A stretch of DNA of 12,614 bases from JBBRYB01 sp038238115 (GTDB lineage: Bacteria > Actinomycetota > Actinomycetes > Propionibacteriales > Nocardioidaceae). Both the position numbers and the translations under genes were made by a program. The notes below the pieces were generated by a model. It saw nothing but the letters and a program-made list of their open reading frames with translations, made no database searches and had not been told where the DNA came from. Positions 6,354 through 12,458 of the stretch are shown here, piece by piece. The DNA is taken from positions 1 to 12,614 of the forward strand of contig JBBRYB010000075.1 of the NCBI GenBank assembly GCA_038238115.1. The letters are read 5' to 3'. The first letter of the stretch is position 1. Every line of letters begins with the position of its first letter.

Positions 6354-7190
6354 ATGTCTCTCTACACCTCAAATAGCGGCGCCCGCGGGTTACTGCCCGA
6401 CGACACCGGCCCGCTGGTAGTCCAACCCTTCATAGCCGCCTCAGTCGCGGCTCAGGTCTCCCGCACCGTGACCACGAACGCCAACCGCTACCGCATCCCG
6501 CTGGTAGTTGCGGACCCGACCGCCGCCTTCGTAGCTGAGGGCGCCGAGATTCCGGTCAGCGACCCCACTCTGCAAGAGCTGGCGGTCACGCCCAGCAAGG
6601 TCGCCGGGCTGACCATCATCAGCCGCGAGATGGCCGACGACTCATCCCCCGCGGCCGCGCGGGTGGTCGGTGAGGGTCTCTCCCGAGACATCGCCAGACG
6701 GGTCGACGAGGCTTACTTCGGTGCCCTGGCGGCGCCGGCCCCGTCTGGTCTCGGCGCCCTGTCCGGCGTTCAGACGTACGTCAACGCCAGCGCGTACGGA
6801 AACCTCGACTTCGCAGCGGAAGCCATCAGCAAGGCCGAGACGGTCGGCGGCACGGTTACGGCGTTCGTCACCAACCCGGCCACGGCGCTCGCCCTGGCGA
6901 AGGTGAAGGCGGCCACCGGAAGCAACGCGCCACTACTCGGCGCCGACGCCACCAACGCCACATCGAGGCAGGTTCTCGGCGTGCCGTTGTTCGTCTCCCC
7001 GGCCGTCGCCGCGAACACGCTGTGGGCCATCGACAGTTCGCGCTGTTGGCTGGTGGTCCGCGAGGATGCCACCGTCGAGGCCGACCGGTCGGTGTTCTTC
7101 ACCTCGGACCGGGTAGCCGTCAAGGCGGTCATGCGCGTCGGGTTCGGTTTCGTCCACGCGGCCTCCGTCGTCAAGGTTTCGATCGCGTGA
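6354..7190 (+). CDS. HK97-fold phage major capsid protein, 278 aa
   Basis: Matches the phage capsid family (HK97-like) in pattern: an N-terminal region ending SVAAQVSRTV, the E-loop segment with YRIPLVV and AAFVAEGAEIP, the VTPSKVAGLTIISREMADD spine region, DIARRVDEAYFGA, the A-domain stretch VTAFVTNPATALALAKVKAAT, and a C-terminal VLGVPLFVSPAVAANTLWAID with RVAVKAVMRVGFG. The length equals the mature subunit: there is no N-terminal delta domain of about 100 residues and no adjacent protease, so maturation cleavage is not expected. A good Shine-Dalgarno (TAGGAG) precedes the ATG. It is the only clear virion shell gene in the element, which suggests the element makes its own or a mixed, possibly smaller, capsid and takes the remaining parts from a helper. 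Confidence 0.9.
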   Translation: MSLYTSNSGARGLLPDDTGPLVVQPFIAASVAAQVSRTVTTNANRYRIPLVVADPTAAFVAEGAEIPVSDPTLQELAVTPSKVAGLTIISREMADDSSPAAARVVGEGLSRDIARRVDEAYFGALAAPAPSGLGALSGVQTYVNASAYGNLDFAAEAISKAETVGGTVTAFVTNPATALALAKVKAATGSNAPLLGADATNATSRQVLGVPLFVSPAVAANTLWAIDSSRCWLVVREDATVEADRSVFFTSDRVAVKAVMRVGFGFVHAASVVKVSIA

Positions 7191-7369
7191 GCGGCTCCGG
7201 CAGTGTCACCGTGAAGGTGGTCGACGGGTTCGCGGTGTTCGACGGCAAGCGGCAGGTCGCGGGTGGCTCTCGGGTCACCGTGCCGGCCGACGTCGCCGTA
7301 CGGTGGGCCGAGTCCGGCTGGGTCGAGCTGGTTGACCGGAAGGCCAAGGCCGTCAGCACCAAGAGCTGA
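7187..7369 (+). CDS. Small capsid-adjacent protein, 60 aa
   Basis: The GTG at 7187 overlaps the capsid stop (GTGA), so the two are translationally coupled. The protein VKVVDGFAVFDGKRQVAGGS...VTVPADVAVRWAESGWVEL looks like a short beta-rich domain and resembles small proteins that follow capsid genes in siphophage head operons, where they can be head decoration or connector parts. Family assignment is uncertain. It is the last plus-strand gene of the element; the strand switches after a structured gap. Confidence 0.66.
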   Translation: MSGSGSVTVKVVDGFAVFDGKRQVAGGSRVTVPADVAVRWAESGWVELVDRKAKAVSTKS

Positions 7370-7382
7370 CAGCCCACGAACC

Positions 7383-7466
7383 TTCGGGGCAGCGGCACAC
7401 CGTGGCGCGGTCGGGATCCCGCGTCACGGTGAGCGGTCACCTTTCCCCGCCCGTCGCTGCCCCGAA
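7383..7466. terminator. Nested inverted-repeat structure between convergent genes
   Basis: The outer arms TTCGGGGCAGCG (7383-7394) and CGCTGCCCCGAA (7455-7466) are perfect 12-bp complements. Inside is a 13-bp hairpin (7398-7410 with 7419-7431, one G-U pair in RNA) with an 8-base loop. It lies between the last plus-strand gene and the convergent minus-strand block, so a bidirectional terminator is the simplest role. No T-run follows either arm, so a DNA-level role (packaging or protein-binding site) is also possible. Confidence 0.55.
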
Positions 7467-7501
7467 GCAACGTTCAGACAAGCTAGCCACGCAAGTCCGC
7501 C

Positions 7502-8032
7502 TTATGCCGGCGGGCGCTGTTTCCACGGCTTTCCACGCCCGTAGCGCCTGACCTCGGCGAGCAGCGCTTGCCGTTGCTCCTCCGCACGCCGATGCTCAGA
7601 CTGAGCCCTTTCCAGCATCATCACTCGGTCCAACCCGATGCCGGCGCCGCGGGTGCCTGACAGGTGCATCTCAGTCCAGTGCAACGCCGTAAAGAGCGTG
7701 ATCTCAAGATTGGTAGCAAGCTCGTCAATGCGCGGGTCTGGATGACTGGCCGCCATAACTTGTAGGGCCAACCGCAGTGCGTCGCGCCGGGCGCGCAGAG
7801 CCTTGAATAAGCCTTGACAGTCCTCCGTTGTCAACGGCGCGTTGAATCCAAGCCTCTCGACCTGAGTGTCGACGAGATACAGGGTCAGCGCGCCGAGCAC
7901 GTCGCCGTCTCGGCGCTGCTGCTCGTGCCGCGCCCGTCGTTCCTCCGTCCGGTAGGCGAACCAAGAACTTCCCACGGCCCCGACTGTGACTCCCACGGCA
8001 CCCGCGACAGCGGCCCAAAGTGTGGCGTTCAT
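7502..8032 (-). CDS. Single-pass membrane-anchored coiled-coil protein, 176 aa
   Basis: The N-terminus has one hydrophobic Gly/Ala/Val segment (about residues 4-26, TLWAAVAGAVGVTVGAVGSSW) followed by a basic patch (EERRARHEQQRR), typical of a signal anchor with the rest in the cytoplasm. The remainder is helical and charged, with a late coiled-coil-like stretch (MLERAQSEHRRAEEQRQALLAEVRRYGRG). No enzyme motif is seen. The start at 8032 has only a weak ribosome site. It follows the DUF6907-HTH gene in the same direction with a 43-base gap, so co-transcription is likely. Position near attR marks it as accessory cargo; membrane-anchored helical proteins in such places can be exclusion or abortive-infection factors, but this is only a possibility. 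Confidence 0.7.
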   Translation of the reverse strand: MNATLWAAVAGAVGVTVGAVGSSWFAYRTEERRARHEQQRRDGDVLGALTLYLVDTQVERLGFNAPLTTEDCQGLFKALRARRDALRLALQVMAASHPDPRIDELATNLEITLFTALHWTEMHLSGTRGAGIGLDRVMMLERAQSEHRRAEEQRQALLAEVRRYGRGKPWKQRPPA

Positions 8033-8075
8033 GGCCGTCTAGCCTGCCATTAGCCAGCGTTTGCTGGGATTTGGG

Positions 8076-8597
8076 TTACCCCTCATCCTTCTTGAAGAAG
8101 TCAGCCACGCTCGCGTCGATGGCCCACGCGATGCGGCTCAGCACGTCGACCGTGAAGGATGACGCCCCGTCGAGACGGTGCATCAGCTTGTTGCCGGACA
8201 TGCCGGTCATGTCTTCGAGCCGCAGCATCGACATTCCAGCCTCCTGGGTCGCTCGACGGACTCGCCGGGCCACGGCGTAGCTCTCCGTGTCGGTCGCGGG
8301 CGCCTCAGCCCGGCGAAGAAGCCATTTCAGGCTCTCGATGAGCATCTTGCCTTCGTCGACGGGAACGAGTCGGTCACCGATGCTCAGACACACCGGTTCG
8401 CCCTCCAGACCCTCACCGTTGGCCTGGTCCATCAGGCTCAGGTACAGGTAGCACGGTTGGCCGTCGATACTCTCGAACGTCTGAGGCCACGACGTGTGCA
8501 GGACGGCGCCGTCATCATCTGACGTGTGGTCGTGGCACCACGCTGGGCACACGATGTTGCCTGAGTCGGTGGTCGGTCGGTCGGTTGTTGCGGTCAT
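8076..8597 (-). CDS. DUF6907-like domain fused to an XRE-type HTH, 173 aa
   Basis: The N-terminal part (about 15-95) carries CPAWCHDH (Cys17, Cys21, His22, His24) and a later His34, followed by a beta-rich stretch (QPCYLYLSLMD...GEPVCLSIGDRLVPVDEG). This pattern resembles the actinobacterial DUF6907 family, and the Cys/His set may bind metal. The C-terminal part (about 106-170) has a helix-turn-helix: ARRVRRATQEAGMSMLRLEDMTGMSGNKLMHRLDG, then a helical SRIAWAIDASVADFF end as in XRE proteins. AGGAG lies about 8 bases before the ATG at 8597. It is probably a regulator carried as cargo; its target and any ligand are unknown. The start overlaps the stop of a possible 50-aa ORF. Confidence 0.75.
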   Translation of the reverse strand: MTATTDRPTTDSGNIVCPAWCHDHTSDDDGAVLHTSWPQTFESIDGQPCYLYLSLMDQANGEGLEGEPVCLSIGDRLVPVDEGKMLIESLKWLLRRAEAPATDTESYAVARRVRRATQEAGMSMLRLEDMTGMSGNKLMHRLDGASSFTVDVLSRIAWAIDASVADFFKKDEG

Positions 8598-8746
8598 GCG
8601 GTCAACTCCTGTCGGTTCGGCTCAGGTGAACGGCCGCCAACAGGGTCCTGCAAGGATGAGCGCATGGGGTCGACCTCCTGAGCGAGGTTGTCTCCTAGGC
8701 CCTGCCCGGTGCTGCTGACACCGTGGTGGGGCCGCTTGCTGGACAT
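8594..8746 (-). CDS. Possible tiny protein coupled to the DUF6907-HTH gene, 50 aa
   Basis: The ATG at 8746 has a good Shine-Dalgarno (AAGGGG, five to six bases away), and the stop overlaps the next start (ATGA at 8597-8594). The protein, polar and rich in Ser, Pro and Gln, has no recognised domain. The frame stays open further upstream to 8887, but that extension would run through the right arm site. The call rests on the ribosome site and coupling, so it may be a leader ORF rather than a functional protein. Confidence 0.45.
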   Translation of the reverse strand: MSSKRPHHGVSSTGQGLGDNLAQEVDPMRSSLQDPVGGRSPEPNRQELTA

Positions 8747-8800
8747 TGTTACCCCTTCTGCCCCGCCTGTCCATAGCCGGCCATCAGTCGCAGCGCTGCC

Positions 8801-8820
8801 GACCTCAGGAGGTTGAGGTC
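8801..8820. promoter_or_regulatory. Small hairpin beside the right arm site
   Basis: GACCTCA (8801-8807) and TGAGGTC (8814-8820) are perfect complements around a 6-base loop, one base before the GGGTACAC pair. It could be an accessory-protein site of the attachment region or part of the promoter for the minus-strand accessory genes. Confidence 0.35.
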
Positions 8821-8821
8821 T

Positions 8822-8840
8822 GGGTACACATCGGGTACAC
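8822..8840. promoter_or_regulatory. Right arm-type integrase site, paired GGGTACAC
   Basis: Exact copy, in the same orientation, of the 19-base paired box at 900-918. It lies 104 bp inside the right core. Two GCCAACA repeats 10 bp apart (8857 and 8867) follow and could bind the excisionase, by analogy with phased Xis sites. Confidence 0.72.
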
Positions 8841-8910
8841 GAGAGAGTCAGCGGCGGCCAACACCAGCCAACAACACCAAACCGCATACCCCCAGGTCAG
8901 CGGCACCTTT

Positions 8911-8929
8911 CAACGGTTGCCAACCGTTG
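8911..8929. promoter_or_regulatory. 19-bp perfect palindrome beside the right attachment core
   Basis: CAACGGTTG, one C, then CAACCGTTG gives 9-bp perfect arms 15 bp to the left of the attR core. It belongs to the element, not the host. Possible roles are an integrase or accessory-factor site or a dimer operator. Confidence 0.5.
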
Positions 8930-8944
8930 CCGTTCACGTAGGGA

Positions 8945-8971
8945 GAGTTCGAGCTCTACTACGATATTTGA
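8945..8971 (+). pseudogene. glnA: attR core and displaced glnA 3' end (EFELYYDI-stop)
   Basis: The first 20 bases equal 823-842. The frame continues GAT ATT TGA where the joined gene has GAC ATC TAG, giving the same residues and a different stop codon. Synonymous divergence shows that this was a real glnA end before displacement, rather than a random repeat. It is followed by the terminator expected after glnA. Confidence 0.82.
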
Positions 8972-8988
8972 CAGACGTCGCAACGCCG

Positions 8989-9030
8989 AAAGGCCCTTGA
9001 CCTGCGGAAACGCGGCGTCGGGGGCCTTTT
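8989..9030 (+). terminator. Intrinsic terminator, probably the original glnA terminator
   Basis: AAAGGCCC (8989-8996) pairs with GGGCCTTT (9022-9029), followed by a short T-run. The loop contains a further GCG-GAAA-CGC mini hairpin. It starts 17 bases after the displaced glnA stop. Confidence 0.75.
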
Positions 9031-9051
9031 CCATTGTTCGGTAACTGCTCC

Positions 9052-9072
9052 ATTCCGCAGGGATTCCGCAGG
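9052..9072. promoter_or_regulatory. Paired ATTCCGCAGG repeat, candidate arm site of the second integrase
   Basis: ATTCCGCAGG at 9052-9061 and 9063-9072, a period of 11 bp as in the GGGTACAC pairs. It lies 87 bp right of the shared core. If the second integrase also uses this core, this is where its arm site would be. Confidence 0.42.
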
Positions 9073-9118
9073 AAGGACTCATCAGACACGCCTAGCACCT
9101 CGCACGCCGACAGAAACA

Positions 9119-9182
9119 GCTATGTGCACTGGTATGTTCATTGATGTGTTAATGTGAATGTGCACGCCTGAGGAGGCTGGAC
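9119..9182 (+). promoter_or_regulatory. AT-rich promoter/operator region of the toxin-antitoxin operon
   Basis: A stretch much richer in AT than its surroundings, flanked by two GTGCAC hexamers (9124-9129 and 9160-9165), with repeated ATGT and an imperfect TTCATT/AATGTGAA symmetry. GAGGAGG precedes ATG 9183. It is suited to promoter and autoregulation by the Xre antitoxin; exact boxes are not assigned. Confidence 0.45.
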
Positions 9183-10430
9183 ATGGTGCGACTACTGCGA
9201 CCAGTGAGCGACCTGCTCGGCTCCTATCTGCGAGTGGGCAGGCAAGACCACACGTTCCTCGCTCAGATGCTCGTGGACGGCAAGTCTGTCGGCAGCGGGC
9301 TGATTGCTGACCCTGCTCAGTTCGACAAGCACAAGGATCTCTGGATCGAGGCTCGGCAGCACGATGTCGAAACGGTCCTCGATCCTCGTTCCTTGGAACT
9401 CTCCACACCAGGAGGCTTCCTTCGGGGCGGAGCACGGGACCTGCCTTGGTCGCCGCAGACGATTCACACCCCGGACTCGTTGTACGGCAAAGCCGGCGAG
9501 GATCTGTGTGACCACCTGATCGACATGGTCGCGCAGGCCAAACACTCAGCCGTCCTTGCCCCGACCCACTTCATCGGAGCTGGTCGCGATTCGTGGCTCG
9601 ATGTCGACGCTGACCTCACGCATGCGCTTCGGGCGAGCCTGAACAAGGCCGGCCACAGTGATGTGCCGATCTACTACCCGCTCATTACCAAGACGGACTT
9701 CTTCTACGACCCACCCTGGCGAGCGACGGTCGTCGGATATCTGCGTAGCCTGCCAATCGATGCTGTCTGGCTCCGCATCCACCCGTTCGGTACCGCCAAG
9801 TCCGGGCCGCTGGCGCTCAAGCGATACCTCGCCGCTTGTCGGGACCTGCACCAGCTCAACAAGCCGCTCGTCGGCGAGCACACCGGAGCTGTCGGGGTCG
9901 GACTGATGGCATTCGGGGCCCTTGGCGGCGTCGAGTCGGGCGTCACCGTTCTCGATCACACCGACCTCGCCGACTGGCTGCGAATGCCCACCCGGAAGCG
10001 GGGCGGAGGCAACGAGGCACGCATCTACTTGCCCGAGTTGGGCACCTTCCTTGACCGGAGCAAGGCCGAAGCGCTTCTGAAGCTCCCGGGAATGAAGGCC
10101 GCCCATGCCTGCCGCGACACAAGTTGCTGCCCGCGCGGCTGGAAGGACACCCAAGTGCACTACCGCGAGCACTTCGTGAACCAGCGGTCGCGAGAGGTGT
10201 CGGCCATCTCCAATGTCCCTGAGCCCCTACGCGCTGGGTCCTATCTGGAGAACTTTCTGCGGCCAGCAACCGACAAGGCGATTCGTGCGGCCGATGCCGA
10301 GCCGTCCCTCATGTCGACGAGACAGCGTCTTGAGTCATGGCGAGGCACGTTCGGCAACGACCTGACCGCGAATCCCGCTCACAGCTTCAGTCCACCCGCG
10401 GCCGGCAAACTCCACCGCAAGACCGCTTGA
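9183..10430 (+). CDS. Unrecognised 415-aa protein, possible TIM-barrel with Cys/His cluster
   Basis: The start is fixed by GAGGAGG upstream. I do not recognise the family. The first 290 residues show repeated short hydrophobic strands each followed by a helix (ETVLDPRSLELS, SAVLAPTHFI, VPIYYPLIT, AVWLRIHPFG, KPLVGEHTGAVGVGLMAFGALGGVESGV), which suggests an alpha/beta barrel. After it comes a Cys/His cluster (Cys310, Cys315, Cys316, His326, His330) that could hold zinc, then a helical Arg-rich tail. A barrel plus a Cys3-His site recalls tRNA-guanine transglycosylase-like enzymes, but no diagnostic motif was matched, so this is a weak guess. The antitoxin gene starts 29 bases downstream, so it is probably co-transcribed with the Xre-RES pair. 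No signal peptide or membrane segment. Confidence 0.8.
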   Translation: MVRLLRPVSDLLGSYLRVGRQDHTFLAQMLVDGKSVGSGLIADPAQFDKHKDLWIEARQHDVETVLDPRSLELSTPGGFLRGGARDLPWSPQTIHTPDSLYGKAGEDLCDHLIDMVAQAKHSAVLAPTHFIGAGRDSWLDVDADLTHALRASLNKAGHSDVPIYYPLITKTDFFYDPPWRATVVGYLRSLPIDAVWLRIHPFGTAKSGPLALKRYLAACRDLHQLNKPLVGEHTGAVGVGLMAFGALGGVESGVTVLDHTDLADWLRMPTRKRGGGNEARIYLPELGTFLDRSKAEALLKLPGMKAAHACRDTSCCPRGWKDTQVHYREHFVNQRSREVSAISNVPEPLRAGSYLENFLRPATDKAIRAADAEPSLMSTRQRLESWRGTFGNDLTANPAHSFSPPAAGKLHRKTA

Positions 10431-10459
10431 CCCACTTCACGACCTACAAGGAGGCGAAA

Positions 10460-10798
10460 ATGACGAGCGCAATTGCGAGCCGCTTGGATTCCATCAAGAC
10501 CCGAGCGGGGGTTCGCTCGCGCGAGATCGCGGAACTGCTGGACACCACACCGCAGACCGTGTCGCGCTGGCAGCAGGGGCGGGTCGACCCTCAGCCAGCG
10601 AAGCTGCACCAACTGCTTGCTTTGGAGTGGCTAACCACCCAGCTAGCCGAATTCTACGAGCCCGACGACGCCCGGCTATGGCTCTACAGCCCGCACAAAC
10701 TGCTCGGAGGTCGGCGCCCTGCCGAGTTGATCGCAGAAGGTGACATCGATTCCGTCTTGGCCCTGATCGACCAACTGCGCGACGGAGCCTACGTCTGA
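10460..10798 (+). CDS. Xre/MbcA/ParS-type antitoxin (DUF2384-like), 112 aa
   Basis: A strong ribosome site (AAGGAGG) precedes the ATG. The N-terminal HTH covers about residues 15-45 (VRSREIAELLDTTPQTVSRWQQG). The C-terminal part (about 60-110) has the antitoxin-binding signature, WLYSPHKLLGGRRPAELIAEGDIDSVLALIDQL, matching DUF2384/MbcA-type domains in which 'P...L.G..P..L...G....V...I' is conserved. It should neutralise the RES toxin by capping its NAD-binding pocket and repress the operon. The toxin gene starts 4 bases after its stop, the usual tight spacing. Confidence 0.9.
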   Translation: MTSAIASRLDSIKTRAGVRSREIAELLDTTPQTVSRWQQGRVDPQPAKLHQLLALEWLTTQLAEFYEPDDARLWLYSPHKLLGGRRPAELIAEGDIDSVLALIDQLRDGAYV

Positions 10799-10802
10799 CG
10801 TC

Positions 10803-11309
10803 ATGGCGATTCATGATCCGAACCTCCTCGATGCGATCGAGCGTCTCGGCAGCGAGGCACTGGACGGCGCTACCGTTTGGCGCCACATGTTCAACGACAA
10901 CCCGCCGGAGCTCTCGAACACGAGAGGTGCACGCTGGAACCCGGCGGGCCTCGCCGCGATCTACACATCCGAGGAACGAGCGATAGCCATAGCCGAGGGC
11001 CAGCACGCGATCGACGTGCAGCCGCTTCGGCCCAAGGCGCGGAGATTCGTGTACCAGCTTCGCGTCAGCGCGCAAAAGGTGCTGCGCATCAGCCTTGAGG
11101 ACCTCCCCGCCCTCGGGCTTGAGCCGTCTGACCTGGAGTCTCCGGACTTCGCGGCCTGCCAGCGCGTGGGGGCGCATGCTGCGTTCCTCGACTACGACGC
11201 GATCATCGTGCCCAGCGCCCGAGCTGACGGCTCCAACATCGTGATCTTCGTGAACGAACTCGCGGCTGACGCCGTGTTCGAGCGAATCGGCTCCGACGAG
11301 ATCACTTAG
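10803..11309 (+). CDS. RES-domain toxin (NAD-degrading), 168 aa
   Basis: RES toxins such as MbcT break down NAD and arrest growth. Visible family residues are VWRH (Arg27), the GARWN motif (Arg44), AAIYTSEE with Tyr54, the acidic AIAIAE (Glu65) and IIVPSAR (Ser138) followed by SNIVIF, which carry the conserved Arg-Glu-Ser set. Length is normal for the family and the gene looks intact. It follows the antitoxin by 4 bases. Its end overlaps the end of the convergent integrase remnant by 8 bases. The substrate is inferred from characterised relatives. Confidence 0.9.
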   Translation: MAIHDPNLLDAIERLGSEALDGATVWRHMFNDNPPELSNTRGARWNPAGLAAIYTSEERAIAIAEGQHAIDVQPLRPKARRFVYQLRVSAQKVLRISLEDLPALGLEPSDLESPDFAACQRVGAHAAFLDYDAIIVPSARADGSNIVIFVNELAADAVFERIGSDEIT

Positions 11310-12190
11310 CCGATGCTTGGGCCAATTGCCGCTCGGCGTACACGGCGGCCACCGCCGCCCTGCTGGTGTCGTCGCGGTCGGGCCAGAGGTGGCCGTAGGT
11401 GTCGAGGGTGGTCTTGGCCGAGGCGTGGCGGAGCCGCGCCTGCACAACCTCGACCTCGAGGCCCGAGGCGATGAGCAGCGAGGCGAAGTAGTGCCGCAGG
11501 TCGTGAAACCGGAAGTCGGCAGTCATCCCCTCGACCTTCTCGCGGCAGTCGCGGACCGCTCGCTCGATCACCCAAGGGCCTGAGCGCCCACACCTGCTCG
11601 GTCGTCGCGACGTGCGGGCGCGGCCTGCCTGCCCCGGGCGACGTGCGTCGTGAGCAGGGGTTGCGGGGAACGATCCCGTCATGAACCGCATCGCTGAAGA
11701 GCTGCGAGAGTCGGGCGTGGAGGGCGTAGACGTAGGAGTCGGCCCGCCTCTCCTCCTTCAGGCGTGAGGTCCAGCCGCGCACGTCGGACGGCTTCACGGC
11801 CACGAGCGGCACCGCACCGAAGTGTTCCTTAATGACCTCGGCCTGCCGAACCGTCGACTTGCGTCGGGTGCGATAGCCGTCGAGCCAGGTGTCGCACCAC
11901 TCCCCCACGGTGAGGCGAGCGGTCTTGGGGGCAACGTGGTCGCCGCGCACGACCGAGGCCATCGACTGCTTGAGCCAGTTCTGCGCGTCGACCTTCCGGT
12001 CGAAGTGCTTGGTGTGCTCACGCCCCGCGTTGTCGACGTAGCGGGCTCGCCAGCGCGTGACCTTGCCGGCATTCGCCGACGGCACCTCGACGGCGTTGCC
12101 GTGCTCGTCCTTGGCCTTCTTGCGCCAACGGTCCTCGACGGCACCGCGCTGGCTGCGGGGACGCAGCCTCGTCTTGGACTCGTCGCTCAT
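11302..12190 (-). pseudogene. int: Tyrosine integrase with internal deletion and frameshift
   Basis: The N-terminal 203 codons (ATG at 12190) are in one frame and align with the intact integrase from the arm domain through HVATTEQVWAL. At about 11581 the homology jumps to the segment GPWVIERAV in another frame, which continues through HDLRHYFAS, LRHASAKTT and the nucleophile motif DTYGHLW to a stop at 11302. By comparison with the intact copy about 90 residues are missing, including the first catalytic Arg and the Lys, and the frame is lost. The enzyme must be inactive. In the missing-free parts identity to the first integrase is high, especially in the core-binding and C-terminal stretches, which suggests a common ancestor and perhaps the same target. 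Confidence 0.88.
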
Positions 12191-12230
12191 GGTTCCGTCC
12201 TACCACTCGCCCCCGACACCACCGCGGTCG

Positions 12231-12458
12231 TCATCGCTCACCTGTGGATCGCTCGGACTGCTCGGCGAGCCAGAGGATGACGTCGGTGCGCCAGTAGCGC
12301 ACCGAGCGGCCGACACGGAAGCTGCGGGGCCCGATACCGAGGTGGCGCCAGTAGCGCAGCGTCGCCTCGGGCACGCGCAGGTACGCGGCGACTTCCTTCA
12401 TGGTCATCATCTCGTCGTTCGCGTGGGGCAGGTTGGGGTTCTCGGCAGGGTTCGTCAT
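12231..12458 (-). CDS. xis: Excisionase / MerR-like winged-HTH protein, 75 aa
   Basis: A helix-turn-helix and wing are visible: MTMKEVAAYLRVPEATLRYWRHLG (about residues 18-41), GPRSFRVGRSVRYWRTDVILWLAEQ (43-67). AAGGAG lies before the ATG at 12458. It is followed after 40 bases by the broken integrase on the same strand, the usual xis-int order of actinobacterial integrative elements. It belongs to the same family as the first element's excisionase, but the context differs: no divergent repressor lies beside it in the window. With its integrase dead it may be functionless. Confidence 0.82.
   Translation of the reverse strand: MTNPAENPNLPHANDEMMTMKEVAAYLRVPEATLRYWRHLGIGPRSFRVGRSVRYWRTDVILWLAEQSERSTGER

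Larger units (their letters stand above)
823..8964. mobile_element. Integrated satellite/prophage-like element of about 8.1 kb in the glnA 3' end
   Basis: Bounded by an exact 20-bp direct repeat (823-842 and 8945-8964). It contains, in order, a putative ADP-ribosyltransferase-fold gene, integrase, XRE repressor, divergent excisionase, a small phage protein, a DUF3631-type ATPase, three tiny genes, a scaffold-like protein, a capsid protein, a 60-aa protein and a convergent accessory block. The content and size recall mycobacterial phiRv1/phiRv2 and phage satellites: integration, control, replication and a capsid subunit, but no portal, terminase, protease, tail or lysis genes. Boundaries are seen in the sequence; the satellite lifestyle is inferred. 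Confidence 0.85.

Noticed and set aside
6354..7190. Encapsulin nanocompartment instead of a phage capsid
   Set aside because: The length fits, but the segment pattern is that of the phage capsid family and neighbours are scaffold-like and head-type proteins, with no cargo enzyme.
8054..8067. CCAGC-GTTT-GCTGG hairpin as a terminator between two accessory genes
   Set aside because: Only a 5-bp stem without a T-run on either strand, and the genes are spaced as one operon.
10494..11447. 317-codon minus-strand frame opposite the antitoxin and toxin genes
   Set aside because: Low-complexity Arg-rich translation that overlaps two well-supported family genes; treated as a shadow.
11302..12190. Two separate integrase-like genes
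   Set aside because: The N-terminal and C-terminal frames are consecutive parts of one protein when compared with the intact integrase; one broken gene explains both.
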